Source: CAZMPJ01 sp964568455 (GTDB taxonomy: Bacteria; Margulisbacteria; WOR-1; O2-12-FULL-45-9). Taken from it: 64,000 bases of DNA. Positions 32,881 to 42,339 of the stretch are shown piece by piece. Position 1 is the stretch's first letter. The number at the start of each line of letters is the position of its first letter. Location of the stretch: positions 1-64,000 of the forward strand of contig CAZMPJ010000005.1 of the NCBI GenBank assembly GCA_964568455.1, given 5' to 3'. The translations under genes were made by a program, and so were the position numbers. The notes below the pieces were generated by a model. That model worked only from the letters and a program-made list of their open reading frames with translations. It made no database searches and was not told the DNA's origin.

Positions 32881-35040
32881 TTAAGCTTCGTTCCAGATTT
32901 TCATCCAAATTTCATCAAAAACTCTTTTTTTCCATTTTTTACGATCCCATTCTACTTGATAAGTTTTGGCTGTTACCATTTCATCGCCAATTTTAATTTC
33001 CACTTCTTCTTTGGCAAAAATATCTTTAGTTTTTAGAGCGCAATAATGTTGGCTAATATCATCGTCTTCTAATTGGTAATCAATTTTTAAATATTCTCTT
33101 ACCGCTTCATTGAATTCTTTAACATATTGTTCGATGAAAGCAGGAGAAAGTTTGTTGAAAGTTTCTTCACTAATTAAAATTCCAGGAGAGCCATCTGATC
33201 CTTTGGCCTTTCCTTCAAATCGGGCTGCCCGGTTGACTGCCTCGCCAATCGCGGTAAATTCATGTCTTAATAGATCAGCAATTACCCCAACCATGATGTC
33301 GCCTGTGTCAATGCCAGCTCTTATACCAAAATTTTCAATTCCCAAGCTTGCGAAAATTTCTTTCCATTTAGTAGTATTAAAAAAATGATGGGCTTCTCTT
33401 TGCATCGCTATGGCAGTTTGCAGCGCTCTTTCTGGATCATCATCATGCTTTGCTACCGGAGTTCCCCAGAGTAGCATGTGCGCGTCGCCAATGTATTTAT
33501 CTAAAAGGGCTCCATGTTTAATAATCGCACCAGCCATCCAATTTCTATAATCAGTTACAAATTCAAGAAAGACGGCTGCTTTACCAAGATCATTTAATTT
33601 TCTAGTAATACCAGTAAAACCCATAATGTCAGTAAACATAACGGTACAATCACAGTTTTGTGGAGGAAAATCAGAAGGAGTTGCAGATAATAATCTTGAC
33701 ATAATTGCCTCTTTAACTTTTGGGCCAATATGTTTTCCAAGAGTTCTTTCAAGCGCGTCAGTGTATCTTCTAAGAGAAAAGCCAATACTGGCCATATCAA
33801 CTAAAAGTGCAACCTGTCTTTCAACTTCTTTGGTAATTGTCTGTGGAGATAAATCGTGATCTAACCCAAAAACACCAATTACTTTATCTCCTATTTTAAT
33901 AGGCGCAGCAATAAAAGTTCTTGATTTCCACATATGGATTAAAACCCGGCTAACTGGATGTTCTGGGTTGGCGGTATCGTTAACTACTAGGATTTCTCCG
34001 GTTTTAAAACACTGGGTAATAACGCTTTCAGAAGAATCTTTTTCCCAGCCTTCTGGAAGAATTTGTTTCCCGCCAAACACGGTTGCTCCAATTCCTTTTA
34101 AAGTTCTTAGGGCTGTTTTTGAGCCCGCCTTGGCGATTGTGATTTGAGGTGCTAAAGTTATGGCTCGAGCAATCAGCTCTTTAGCCATTTGGGTTTGACC
34201 TTCTTGTGAAATTGGTACGCTTAAAACAGCGCGGCCATCTCTTCTTAAAAAAGCTTGGATCTCATCGGTATTTTCTGGCTCAAGAGAAGCCCAGGGATTT
34301 GGAGAACCTGGTTTTTCTTGAGCAATTAAAGCATCTTGTTCTTCATCATAGATAAAGGCAATGCAGCGCCTAAGTCCAGCAACCTCATATAGAATTCTGC
34401 ATAAATTATGCACAAATTGTTCGTACGGAATATCCTGCACAATCATTTGACTGATTTCTCTGGTAAAATCAATTAATTTTTCGTGACCTTCAAGCTCTCT
34501 TACTAAGCGTTTTATCTTTGTTGTTTTTATTGCTAATCGACGGGTTAAATTTTCAATGTGTGTTTCTAAATCTATTGTAGAGATTCCCTGTATAGTTAAA
34601 TCATGATCATATTTTTGTTCAAGCTGTTCTAGTGTAGCGGATAATTGTTTTGGCTGAATTATTAAACCAAAGGTTGTCCAAAGTCCTTTGGGCGTTATAC
34701 GAGGCAACGTAAAAGAGCTGGCAACATTTGTGCGATTGTAAATAAAATGGTCTTCAGGCAGTTCTTCGATTTCCGGCATAAGGCTAGCGATATGGGGAAG
34801 AGCTCTACTTAGTTCTGAAGGGAAGATTCTTCCTTGATAAAGAGTCCCAGCCTGAAGAAGATTATAGCCAAGCTGTAGACCGATATTCCTTCTTTCTAAT
34901 TTACTTTTTCCAGGTAATAGGCGACAGGCCAGCCTGGTTCCTATAGAAGTGGAAGGCATTAAGCTAACTATTGATTTTACGTTTTGCCAATATACACCCA
35001 TACCTGTAAATTTATCGGTATTAATCCTGGAAAATTTCAA
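32881..35040 (-). CDS. GAF-domain class III adenylate cyclase
   Basis: 719 residues, TTG start at 35040. N-terminal 160 residues of unknown type, a coiled coil, a GAF sensor domain (about residues 190-430, ending RTFIAAPIKIGDKVIGVFGL), then a class III cyclase. Metal Asps lie in MFTDIMGF (about 471) and DKYIGDAHM (about 519); the adenine-selecting Lys (DKYIGD) and Thr (EFTAIG) are both present, and EAVNRAARFEG supplies the transition-state Asn and Arg. It should make cAMP. It is divergent, 27 bp apart, from a protein with a cNMP-binding domain, so the pair probably forms one signalling unit. Confidence 0.92.
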   Translation of the reverse strand: MKFSRINTDKFTGMGVYWQNVKSIVSLMPSTSIGTRLACRLLPGKSKLERRNIGLQLGYNLLQAGTLYQGRIFPSELSRALPHIASLMPEIEELPEDHFIYNRTNVASSFTLPRITPKGLWTTFGLIIQPKQLSATLEQLEQKYDHDLTIQGISTIDLETHIENLTRRLAIKTTKIKRLVRELEGHEKLIDFTREISQMIVQDIPYEQFVHNLCRILYEVAGLRRCIAFIYDEEQDALIAQEKPGSPNPWASLEPENTDEIQAFLRRDGRAVLSVPISQEGQTQMAKELIARAITLAPQITIAKAGSKTALRTLKGIGATVFGGKQILPEGWEKDSSESVITQCFKTGEILVVNDTANPEHPVSRVLIHMWKSRTFIAAPIKIGDKVIGVFGLDHDLSPQTITKEVERQVALLVDMASIGFSLRRYTDALERTLGKHIGPKVKEAIMSRLLSATPSDFPPQNCDCTVMFTDIMGFTGITRKLNDLGKAAVFLEFVTDYRNWMAGAIIKHGALLDKYIGDAHMLLWGTPVAKHDDDPERALQTAIAMQREAHHFFNTTKWKEIFASLGIENFGIRAGIDTGDIMVGVIADLLRHEFTAIGEAVNRAARFEGKAKGSDGSPGILISEETFNKLSPAFIEQYVKEFNEAVREYLKIDYQLEDDDISQHYCALKTKDIFAKEEVEIKIGDEMVTAKTYQVEWDRKKWKKRVFDEIWMKIWNEA

Positions 35041-35067
35041 TAAATCCGTGTAATATAGAGTGCGATT
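35041..35067. promoter_or_regulatory. Compact divergent promoter of the cAMP module
   Basis: Only 27 bp separate the cyclase start and the effector start. TAATAT on the plus strand and TATATT on the minus strand overlap almost completely, each 11 nt from its start codon, so transcription of the two genes must be coupled or mutually exclusive. Confidence 0.5.
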
Positions 35068-37002
35068 ATGGAGAAAGCAATATTATTACACAAGGTGCCT
35101 TTATTTTCTTCTATTAAAGTTTCAGAACTGCGGCGTTATTCTGAAAAAATAGAAGTCCAATCCTTTTCCGAAGGGGAAACTATTTGCCAAGAGGGTTGTG
35201 TTGGTGGGCAGGCCCTCTATATCGTAGCAGAAGGTCAACTCAATATTTTATTAAAAGACCAGATTTTAACAACCTTACAGGTAGGAAATTATTTTGGCGA
35301 AATTTCACTTCTAAGCGAAGAACCGCATAGCGCCACCATTAAAGCTGTTAGCAGCGGCAAGCTTTATGTAATTAAAAAAGAGCTATTTGATAAAATTGTA
35401 GAAAAACATCCGGAGATATTGCGTTGGCTGTCCAAAGTTTTAGGTAAAAAACTTAGGCAAACCATACAAATTTCGCATAAGACCATTAAAAGCCAGCATG
35501 TTTTTATCACTATTTCTGCAGAAAAAGAAGTTGGTAAAAGTGTGCTTACCGCAAACTTGGCTGCCAGCTTGCATAAACAGACTAATAAGAAAGTGGCGGT
35601 AGTTGATTTTTATTGTAACCCTGGTAGCTGCGCTTCCATCTTAAAATTATCCCCACAAGAAACCATCTTGTTTTCAACCAAAAGCCATGGTGGAAGTATT
35701 ACACATGCAGATATCCAAAGGGCTACTGTACCGCACAACTTGGGCATAGATATAATATTTTATTCTAAAGAAGGCGAGGCGCTGGAGTTTGACCGGGGGC
35801 AAATAAAAGCCTTATTCGAAATCTTAAGAGAAACTTATGACGCGGTAATTGTGGATGTGCCTAATAAACTATATTTTGAGCAATATAAACTGCTGGTAGA
35901 AGAAGCAGACGAAGTTATCTTTCTGGCTAAAGAGAATAGCTTTTCTTTGCGCAAGAGCGAATCTTTTATAGAATGTTTAAAATATAATTTCCCTAATTTA
36001 AATGCAAAACTATGGGTGGGGATTGTTCTAGAAAAAACCACTCCAAAGCAAAAGCCGCCAATTTATTGCCGCTTTGTTTATCCTTTTGATAATGAAGCAG
36101 TAGAGCAGTTTTTTAAGGATGGAATTCCTTTTGTGTTGAATAAACCTAATTCTGTTTTGTCGCAATCTATTAATCGCTTGGCTCGGGAAATCGGAGGAAT
36201 TAGGGTAGGGTTGGCGCTTTCAGCTGGCATGGCTCCGGGACTAGCGCATATTGGAGTCTTAAAAGTATTGCAAAAAGAAAAAATTCCCATTGATTTAGTG
36301 GCAGGAACTTCTGGCGGCGCATTATTTGGCATTCCTTTTGTGGCCAATATTCCTTTTAATGCAGTAGAAGATGCTGCGCTTAGGATTGGTAAATTGCAGA
36401 TTCTTTCTTTGCTAGATTTTACCATGCCTTATTCTGGCTTTATCCGAGGGAAAAAAGTAATTGATTTTGTGGAGCATTTTATTGGCAACCCGCGTTTTGA
36501 TGAATTATTAATCCCCTTTAAGGTAGTGGCAACTGATTTTAGGACCGGAGAAATATTTATTATTGATCATGGCCCAGTGCTTGAGGCGCTTAGGGCTAGT
36601 ATTTCTATTCCAGGTATTTTTACTCTTTTTCGGCATGGGGGTAGATACTTGGTGGATGGAGCAACTTCTTCTCCAGTGCCGGTAGATGTGCTTTATCGTT
36701 TTGGCGCAGAAAAAACCATAGCGGTTAATGTTTGTTCTGATCCTTTTGGCTATCATGAGCGGGTAGATAATTTTCGCAATAAAAAAACGCCGCCCCATGT
36801 GTTTGACGTAATTACCCAATCAAGAGCAATTACTACTCATCATATTGCGGAAATAGAAACCCATAAAGCGGATATAGCTATTTGCCCTAATGTTTCTGAT
36901 TTTAACTGGCGTGATTATCATGAGGCTCCGAGGCTTATTGATGCGGGAATAAAAGCAGCACAAGAAGCTTTGCCCAGGATAAAAGAACTAATCAAATCAT
37001 AA
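35068..37002 (+). CDS. cNMP-binding / MinD-like ATPase / patatin phospholipase fusion
   Basis: 644 residues, three domains. Residues 1-135: cyclic-nucleotide-binding domain with phosphate-binding cassette FGEISLLSEEPHSAT; the Arg that normally contacts the cyclic phosphate (PRSAT) is His87. Residues 145-370: MinD/ParA-type domain with deviant Walker A EKEVGKS (152-158) and VAVVDFY. Residues 378-644: RssA-like patatin with nucleophile GTSGG (Ser415) and DGA (Asp530); the oxyanion loop is LSAGMAPG rather than GGGxRG. Related cNMP-patatin proteins include NTE-type lysophospholipases. A cAMP-gated lipase beside its cyclase is the likely role; the central ATPase is unusual. Confidence 0.88.
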   Translation: MEKAILLHKVPLFSSIKVSELRRYSEKIEVQSFSEGETICQEGCVGGQALYIVAEGQLNILLKDQILTTLQVGNYFGEISLLSEEPHSATIKAVSSGKLYVIKKELFDKIVEKHPEILRWLSKVLGKKLRQTIQISHKTIKSQHVFITISAEKEVGKSVLTANLAASLHKQTNKKVAVVDFYCNPGSCASILKLSPQETILFSTKSHGGSITHADIQRATVPHNLGIDIIFYSKEGEALEFDRGQIKALFEILRETYDAVIVDVPNKLYFEQYKLLVEEADEVIFLAKENSFSLRKSESFIECLKYNFPNLNAKLWVGIVLEKTTPKQKPPIYCRFVYPFDNEAVEQFFKDGIPFVLNKPNSVLSQSINRLAREIGGIRVGLALSAGMAPGLAHIGVLKVLQKEKIPIDLVAGTSGGALFGIPFVANIPFNAVEDAALRIGKLQILSLLDFTMPYSGFIRGKKVIDFVEHFIGNPRFDELLIPFKVVATDFRTGEIFIIDHGPVLEALRASISIPGIFTLFRHGGRYLVDGATSSPVPVDVLYRFGAEKTIAVNVCSDPFGYHERVDNFRNKKTPPHVFDVITQSRAITTHHIAEIETHKADIAICPNVSDFNWRDYHEAPRLIDAGIKAAQEALPRIKELIKS

Positions 37003-37443
37003 TCGCTGCGTATTAGTTTGGTAAAGATCGTCACCGGCTAAACCTTCAATTTCACCATCAGAATTAATTCCGGTAATAGTAGCTGTTCCGTCCATTCCCA
37101 CTGACCAGACTACAAAATATGATCCGTCGGCAGAATATTGAAATTCTATTTGCCCAGGACGGAAAGGATCATAAACTTTTTGTTCCAAAACTCGCGGAAA
37201 AGCGTCTAGTAAAGGTTCTTCCCAGTTGGGGACTAATCCTACGCCAAAAGAAGTGTCAGGAAAATCATTATTGTTTTTCACGTATGAATTAATTGCAATA
37301 CGCAGCACTTTTAAATCTGCCATGGCTCGGCTTTGTTTGGCGTCCATTTGTACACCGCGAAAAGCAGGCACTGCAACCGCCACTAGAACCGCTATTACCA
37401 TAGAAACAATCAGTATTTCAATTAAAGTAAAACCTTTTCTCAT
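36997..37443 (-). CDS. Type II secretion/type IV pilus pseudopilin
   Basis: 148 residues. Class III prepilin leader MRKG-FTLIEILIVSMVIAVL (cleavage after Gly, Glu5 kept) then a GspG-like globular part (DLKVLRIAINSYVKNNNDFP ... GVGLVPNWEEPLLD ... YDPF). A GGAGGAT ribosome site precedes it, and it starts 3 nt after the gatB stop, so it is co-transcribed with gatB. No other pilus gene is in view. Confidence 0.92.
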   Translation of the reverse strand: MRKGFTLIEILIVSMVIAVLVAVAVPAFRGVQMDAKQSRAMADLKVLRIAINSYVKNNNDFPDTSFGVGLVPNWEEPLLDAFPRVLEQKVYDPFRPGQIEFQYSADGSYFVVWSVGMDGTATITGINSDGEIEGLAGDDLYQTNTQRL

Positions 37444-37446
37444 CTT

Positions 37447-38895
37447 TTATCCTCCTTCAAGCTCGTCTTTTAAAAGTTTGTTGGCTAATTTTGGATTAGC
37501 TCTTCCTTTGGTTGCCTTCATGAGCTGACCGACTAAAAAACCCACAGCGGTCTTTTTACCAGCCTTATATTCTTCTACTGGTTTTGGATTGCTTTTGAGC
37601 ACTTCTCTAACAATTTTTTTCAGCTCATCTTCGCTGCTAATTTGAGTCAGGCCAGACTCTGCAATAACATCTTTTACGGATTTCCCTGTGTCTAAGACCT
37701 TAACCAGTACGGTTTTTGCTATTTTACCACTTATAGTATTGTTGGCAATAAGATTTAGCATTTCAACCAGCTTGGCTGGAGTAAAATCCAATTCTTTAAT
37801 GGTTTTCTTTTTATCTTTTAGATAAGCGGTTAATTCTCCCACTATCCAATTGGCAATAGCTTTGTAATCTTTGTGTAATTTTGCGCATTCTTCAAAAAAG
37901 TCAGCCATGCTTTTATTAGAAACCAAAAGATTTGCTTCGTAGGAAGGCAATTTAAAATCTTTTTCAAGGCGCAGTATGCGGGTTTGAGGAAGTTCACCCA
38001 AAGAGTCTTTAATTTCCTTGACCCACTCTTTGCTTGGTTCAACCGGTACTAAATCTGGTTCTGGAAAATAGCGATAATCATGAGCATCTTCTTTGCTGCG
38101 CATGCCGGAAGTTTTTCCGGTGTCGTTGTCAAAGAAGCGAGTTTCCTGGATAATCTTTTCGCCTGCTTCAGCCAATTCGGTGTGTCTTTTTTCTTCGGCC
38201 AGCAAAGCTTTTTCTACAGCTTTAAATGAATTCATATTTTTAATTTCGCTTTTAGTACCAAGTGTTTCTTCTCCAATTGGTCGGATAGAAAGATTGGCAT
38301 CACAGCGCAAAGAGCCTTCTTCCATTTTTGCATCAGTGGTTTGAATATATTGAAGCAGGGCGGCTAATGCTTGCATAAAGATTGCTGCTTCTTTGGGAGA
38401 GCGCATGTCTGGCTCGGAAACAATTTCCATTAAAGGAACTCCGGTGCGGTTATAATCAACCAAAGATTCTTCTGCGCCCATAATTCTATCCGCGCCTTTA
38501 TGAACTAATTTACCAGCATCTTCTTCAAGATGAACTCTGGTTATGCCGATTTTTCTTTTCTTACCGTCAACTTCAATTTCCAGGTAGCCTTTTGAGGATA
38601 AAGGCAGATCATACTGAGAAACCTGATAGCCTTTGGGCAGATCAGGATAAAAATAATTCTTTCTGGCAAAAATTGATTGAGGTTCAATAGTGCAGTTCAG
38701 CGCAATTGCAGTTTTTATAGCTAGCTCAATGGCTCGTTTATTGGTTACGGGAAGAGTGCCAGGTTGACCGGTACAGACTGGGCAAATATTAGTATTGGGC
38801 TCTGAACCAAATTTGGTAGAGCAAGAACAGAACATTTTGCTTTCAGTTAGAAGCTGCGCATGTATTTCAAGTCCTATAACGGTTTCGTATTTCAT
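37447..38895 (-). CDS. gatB: Asp/Glu-tRNA amidotransferase subunit B
   Basis: 482 residues, full length. GLEIHAQLLTESKMFC at the N-terminus, CPVCTGQPGTLPVTN, IGITRVHLEEDAGKLVH, YNRTGVPLMEIVSEPD and the C-terminal YqeY-like tail (VGFLVGQLMKATKGRANPK) are canonical. GatB binds misacylated Glu-tRNA-Gln or Asp-tRNA-Asn and phosphorylates the side chain. A TATAAT box lies exactly 6 nt before the ATG, so gatB has its own leaderless promoter although gatC and gatA lie upstream on the same strand. Confidence 0.98.
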   Translation of the reverse strand: MKYETVIGLEIHAQLLTESKMFCSCSTKFGSEPNTNICPVCTGQPGTLPVTNKRAIELAIKTAIALNCTIEPQSIFARKNYFYPDLPKGYQVSQYDLPLSSKGYLEIEVDGKKRKIGITRVHLEEDAGKLVHKGADRIMGAEESLVDYNRTGVPLMEIVSEPDMRSPKEAAIFMQALAALLQYIQTTDAKMEEGSLRCDANLSIRPIGEETLGTKSEIKNMNSFKAVEKALLAEEKRHTELAEAGEKIIQETRFFDNDTGKTSGMRSKEDAHDYRYFPEPDLVPVEPSKEWVKEIKDSLGELPQTRILRLEKDFKLPSYEANLLVSNKSMADFFEECAKLHKDYKAIANWIVGELTAYLKDKKKTIKELDFTPAKLVEMLNLIANNTISGKIAKTVLVKVLDTGKSVKDVIAESGLTQISSEDELKKIVREVLKSNPKPVEEYKAGKKTAVGFLVGQLMKATKGRANPKLANKLLKDELEGG

Positions 38896-38909
38896 AATTT
38901 TATTATATA

Positions 38910-39611
38910 TTAATTGTTTTGATTGTTCACCCTGCTTTTGGCAGCGGGGTAAAGCAGGTCTTCAAGTTCTTGAAGGTTTAAATCATTAATATCTATCCAG
39001 TATTTGCTTTGAGAAAGATAGATATAGCCTTCAAACTTGTTATTTTTCTTTCTTACCACATAAAATTTCTTTGGCACCAATTCTTTTACCAATTCAAATC
39101 CCAGCCAATCTATTTTTTTACGGAAATAAACTTTTTTTGGTTTCTTTTTATATTTTTTATAATAAGTGCGTTTTGCGGGCTTTTTGTAGGTTTTTTTGGG
39201 AGCTGCTTTTTTAATTACTGCTTGTTTTTTTTGTTCTTCTTTAATTACTGGAGTGGATTGGATAATCTTTTGAAATTCTTGTTTTGGCACGCTAAGTTTA
39301 AAGGTTTTTTGCGCTTTTGGGTGGCGCACAACTAAATATTTCTTTACAAATTGCAGTCCTTCGTAACGAGTGTCAATGGTAATATATTTTTCGCCTGCTT
39401 TTAAAGAAATAGTGCTTTCAAATCCAAGTTCGCGGTCCAATCGGACTTTTTGACCATTAACATATACTTCTTGTACTCCAGGGGCGGCTTGGCCAATCAC
39501 TTCACCCTCAATAGCGTAGAAATATTCTGGTCCATAAGTAGGTTCGTTTACGGCAAAACTTATGCCTGTTAGTATAAATAAACAAAATATTATTAATATT
39601 AGTTTATGCAC
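38910..39611 (-). CDS. Secreted Lys-rich protein of unknown function
   Basis: About 233 residues from the GTG at 39611, chosen because it gives a clean signal peptide (HKLILIIFCLFILTGISFA); the longer frame to 39644 overlaps gatA further. The mature part begins with an Ig/bactofilin-like beta segment (YAIEGEVIGQAAPGVQEVYV, then LKAGEKYITIDTRYEG), then a very basic Lys/Pro/Tyr linker (KPAKRTYYKKYKKKPKK), then a short C-terminal domain. It probably acts in the periplasm or envelope. It lies between gatA and gatB, overlapping the gatA stop, which is an unusual insertion in this cluster. Confidence 0.75.
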   Translation of the reverse strand: MHKLILIIFCLFILTGISFAVNEPTYGPEYFYAIEGEVIGQAAPGVQEVYVNGQKVRLDRELGFESTISLKAGEKYITIDTRYEGLQFVKKYLVVRHPKAQKTFKLSVPKQEFQKIIQSTPVIKEEQKKQAVIKKAAPKKTYKKPAKRTYYKKYKKKPKKVYFRKKIDWLGFELVKELVPKKFYVVRKKNNKFEGYIYLSQSKYWIDINDLNLQELEDLLYPAAKSRVNNQNN

Positions 39612-41047
39612 TTTTTGTGCCACTCTGTATTTTGCTCGTAACAAAAAGCAGTCTTTAAAATTGTTTCTTCGTCAAAGGCCTTGCCAATAATTTGCAAGCC
39701 TATTGGCAATTTGTCAGCCAAACCACAAGGAATCGAGATTCCCGGAAGTCCAGCTAGATTAAGCGGAATAGTGGCGATATCAGACAAATACATTGAAAGC
39801 GGATCATCGGTTTTTTCGTTGATCTTAAAAGCGGTGGTGGGGCAGGTGGGAGAAATTAACACATCGCATTTTTTAAAAGCTTTTTCAAAATCCTGTTTAA
39901 TTAAAGTTCTAACTTTTAAAGCTTTTAAATAATAAGCGTCATAATATCCAGCAGATAGGGCATAAGTTCCAATCATAATCCTTCTTTTAGCTTCACTGCC
40001 AAACCCTTCGCGCCGGGTATTGTAATACATGGTTAATAAATCTTTGGTTTCTTTTGAGCGATGGCCAAATTTAACTCCGTCATAGCGAGCTAAGTTTGAA
40101 CTGGCTTCTGCTGGGGCGATTAAATAATAAGTGGCAACCGCATATTCAAAAGAGGGTAGAGAAACCTCAACTAACTTGGCTCCCAGCTCTTCAAATTTTT
40201 TCATAGCTGCTTCGATTGATTTTTTAACTGCTTTATCAATGCCTTTACCCATCAATTCTTTAATATAGCCAATTTTTAAGCCTTTAATATTATCAACCAG
40301 AGCTTTTTGGTAATCAGGAACTGGGATTTCTGCAGAAGTAGAATCTTTTTTATCATAACCAGCGATTGTATTCATCATAATGGCAGTATCAGTTACATCT
40401 TTGGTTAATGGCCCGATCTGGTCAAGTGAAGATGCAAAAGCCACCAGACCGTAACGGGAAACACGGCCGTAAGTTGGCTTGAACCCAACCACACCACAAA
40501 AAGAAGCAGGTTGGCGAATTGATCCACCAGTATCTGATCCGGTTGCAACAATGCATTCGTGTGCAGCAACTGCGGCAGCAGATCCACCAGAAGATCCGCC
40601 TGGAACTCTTTTTAAATCCCAAGGATTGTGGGTTAAATGCATGCCAGAATTTTCAGTGGATGATCCCATGGCAAACTCATCCATGTTTGATTTTCCAATA
40701 ATAATTGCGCCGGCTTGTTTTAGCTTACTTACAATAGTAGCGTCGTAAGGCGGGATATAATTAGCTAGAATTTTTGAAGAGCAGGTGGTTAAGGTTCCTT
40801 TAGTACACATGTTATCTTTAATGGCAATGGGAATGCCTGTTAAGGGAGTAATGTTTTCGTTTTTCTTGATTTTTTCATCTGCAGCTTTAGCTTGTTTAAT
40901 GGCTGCTTCTTTATTAATGGTTACAAAGGCTTGAATTTTATTTTCAGTCTTATCGATTTGAGCCAAAACTGCTTCGGTCAGCTCCAGCGAGCTTATTTTT
41001 TTGTTTATCAGTAAACTATGTAGTTCGTGAGCTGTTTTTTTGTTCAT
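39599..41047 (-). CDS. gatA: Asp/Glu-tRNA amidotransferase subunit A
   Basis: 482 residues of the amidase-signature family. Catalytic Lys in PIAIKDNMCTKG, the cis-Ser and nucleophile Ser in GGSSGGSAAAVAA and GSDTGGSIRQPASFCG, followed by GVVGFKPTYGRVSRYGL. It releases ammonia from glutamine for GatB. The ATG overlaps the gatC stop (ATGA). Full length and typical. Confidence 0.98.
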   Translation of the reverse strand: MNKKTAHELHSLLINKKISSLELTEAVLAQIDKTENKIQAFVTINKEAAIKQAKAADEKIKKNENITPLTGIPIAIKDNMCTKGTLTTCSSKILANYIPPYDATIVSKLKQAGAIIIGKSNMDEFAMGSSTENSGMHLTHNPWDLKRVPGGSSGGSAAAVAAHECIVATGSDTGGSIRQPASFCGVVGFKPTYGRVSRYGLVAFASSLDQIGPLTKDVTDTAIMMNTIAGYDKKDSTSAEIPVPDYQKALVDNIKGLKIGYIKELMGKGIDKAVKKSIEAAMKKFEELGAKLVEVSLPSFEYAVATYYLIAPAEASSNLARYDGVKFGHRSKETKDLLTMYYNTRREGFGSEAKRRIMIGTYALSAGYYDAYYLKALKVRTLIKQDFEKAFKKCDVLISPTCPTTAFKINEKTDDPLSMYLSDIATIPLNLAGLPGISIPCGLADKLPIGLQIIGKAFDEETILKTAFCYEQNTEWHKKCIN

Positions 41048-41334
41048 TCTTCCATTATTTTTGGCACTCTAAACATATGTTCTTCAATATCCGGGCCATT
41101 GGCTAAGATATCATCCACATTTTTGCAAGGAACAACCTTATCTTCCCTTAAAACATTCTTCATTGGGATGGCATGGGAAGTTGGCGCTACGTCTTTGGTG
41201 TTAATTTTCTTTAAGCTATCAGCAAAATCCAGGATTTGAGAAAGTTGTTTGGCAAAAAGCTCTTTTTCGTCTTCAGAAAGACCAAGTCGGGCAAGTTTTG
41301 CAACATGTTCAACATCTTTTTTTGTTACTGACAT
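41044..41334 (-). CDS. gatC: Asp/Glu-tRNA amidotransferase subunit C
   Basis: 96 residues. KKDVEHVAKLARLGLSEDE at the start and LREDKVVPC ... FRVPKIMEE at the end match GatC, the linker that wraps GatA and GatB. Promoter TTGCGA-N17-TATAAT with exactly 6 nt to the ATG: a leaderless message. It leads the gatC-gatA operon. Confidence 0.96.
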   Translation of the reverse strand: MSVTKKDVEHVAKLARLGLSEDEKELFAKQLSQILDFADSLKKINTKDVAPTSHAIPMKNVLREDKVVPCKNVDDILANGPDIEEHMFRVPKIMEE

Positions 41335-41349
41335 AACATGATTATATAC

Positions 41350-42333
41350 TTACAATTTTAAATTCGCAACCGGCGCTAATTTAAAATCAGAAGGTTTGTG
41401 ATAAAAAGCAGCTGCGCCGATCATAGCAGCATTGTCAGTACAAAGAGAAAGAGGGGGGATAATCACTTTTAATCCTTGTTCTTGTCCTTTATTTTTCATA
41501 TCTTGTCTAAGCCTAGAGTTAGCCGCCACTCCTCCAGCCAAGCAAATAGTTTTGCATTTATACTCTTTTGCTGCACGGATAGTTTTAGAAACCAACACGT
41601 CAACAATGGCTTGTTGAAAAGAGGCAACGAGATCTGTGGTGGGCAAAGCAAGCTTTGCCGCTACACTGTTTTTATTAACATAATTTACAATACCGGTTTT
41701 AATACCGCTAAAGCTAAAGTCATAGCCATCCATTAGTGGTCGAGTAAATTTAATTGCATCAGGATTACCTTCTTTGGCTAACTTATCAATAATTGGTCCA
41801 CCAGGATAACCAAGTTTTAAGAACCTAGCCACTTTATCAAAAGCTTCTCCTGCTGCATCATCCCTCGTTTGTCCAATAACTTTATATTTCCCATGATTTT
41901 TTACTAAAACTATCATTGTATGCCCACCACTAACCATTAGGCAGATGAAGGGAAACTTTGGTTGGGCAAATAGAAAGTTTGCGTAAATATGACCTTCGAG
42001 ATGGTTAATTCCAATTAATGGGATATTGAGTGAATAGGCGATCGCCTTGGCAGCACACACCCCAACCAAAAGTGAACCAATTAATCCTGGACCATAAGTT
42101 ACAGCCACAGCATCCAAATCTTTAAAAGTTACTTTGGCTTTGTCCAAAGCTTCCTGAATAATAGGACTAATTACTTCAATGTGTTTTCTGGAAGCTAGTT
42201 CCGGCACAATCCCACCGTATTTTTTATGAAATTCCACCTGCGTAGCGATGATATTAGAAAGAACCTCTGTCCGATCTTTTAAAACCGCCGCAGAAGTCTC
42301 GTCGCAAGAGGTTTCGATGGCTAGAATAAGCAT
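41350..42333 (-). CDS. tsaD: tRNA N6-threonylcarbamoyladenosine transferase TsaD
   Basis: 327 residues of the Kae1/TsaD family. N-terminal AIETSCDETSAAVL, metal-binding His pair in YGGIVPELASRKHIE, SGGHTMIVLV, and the C-terminal LAGGVAANSRLR and CTDNAAMIGAA motifs are all present. It transfers the threonylcarbamoyl group to A37 of ANN-decoding tRNAs together with TsaB/TsaE, which are not in view. No clear ribosome site is seen before the ATG. Confidence 0.97.
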   Translation of the reverse strand: MLILAIETSCDETSAAVLKDRTEVLSNIIATQVEFHKKYGGIVPELASRKHIEVISPIIQEALDKAKVTFKDLDAVAVTYGPGLIGSLLVGVCAAKAIAYSLNIPLIGINHLEGHIYANFLFAQPKFPFICLMVSGGHTMIVLVKNHGKYKVIGQTRDDAAGEAFDKVARFLKLGYPGGPIIDKLAKEGNPDAIKFTRPLMDGYDFSFSGIKTGIVNYVNKNSVAAKLALPTTDLVASFQQAIVDVLVSKTIRAAKEYKCKTICLAGGVAANSRLRQDMKNKGQEQGLKVIIPPLSLCTDNAAMIGAAAFYHKPSDFKLAPVANLKL

Positions 42334-42339
42334 TGTTGA

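Noticed and set aside
32881..37002. Calling the cyclase pair a Pycsar system outright
   Set aside because: The cyclase has ATP-selecting residues, a GAF sensor and a long N-terminus unlike known PycC enzymes, so only a resemblance is claimed.
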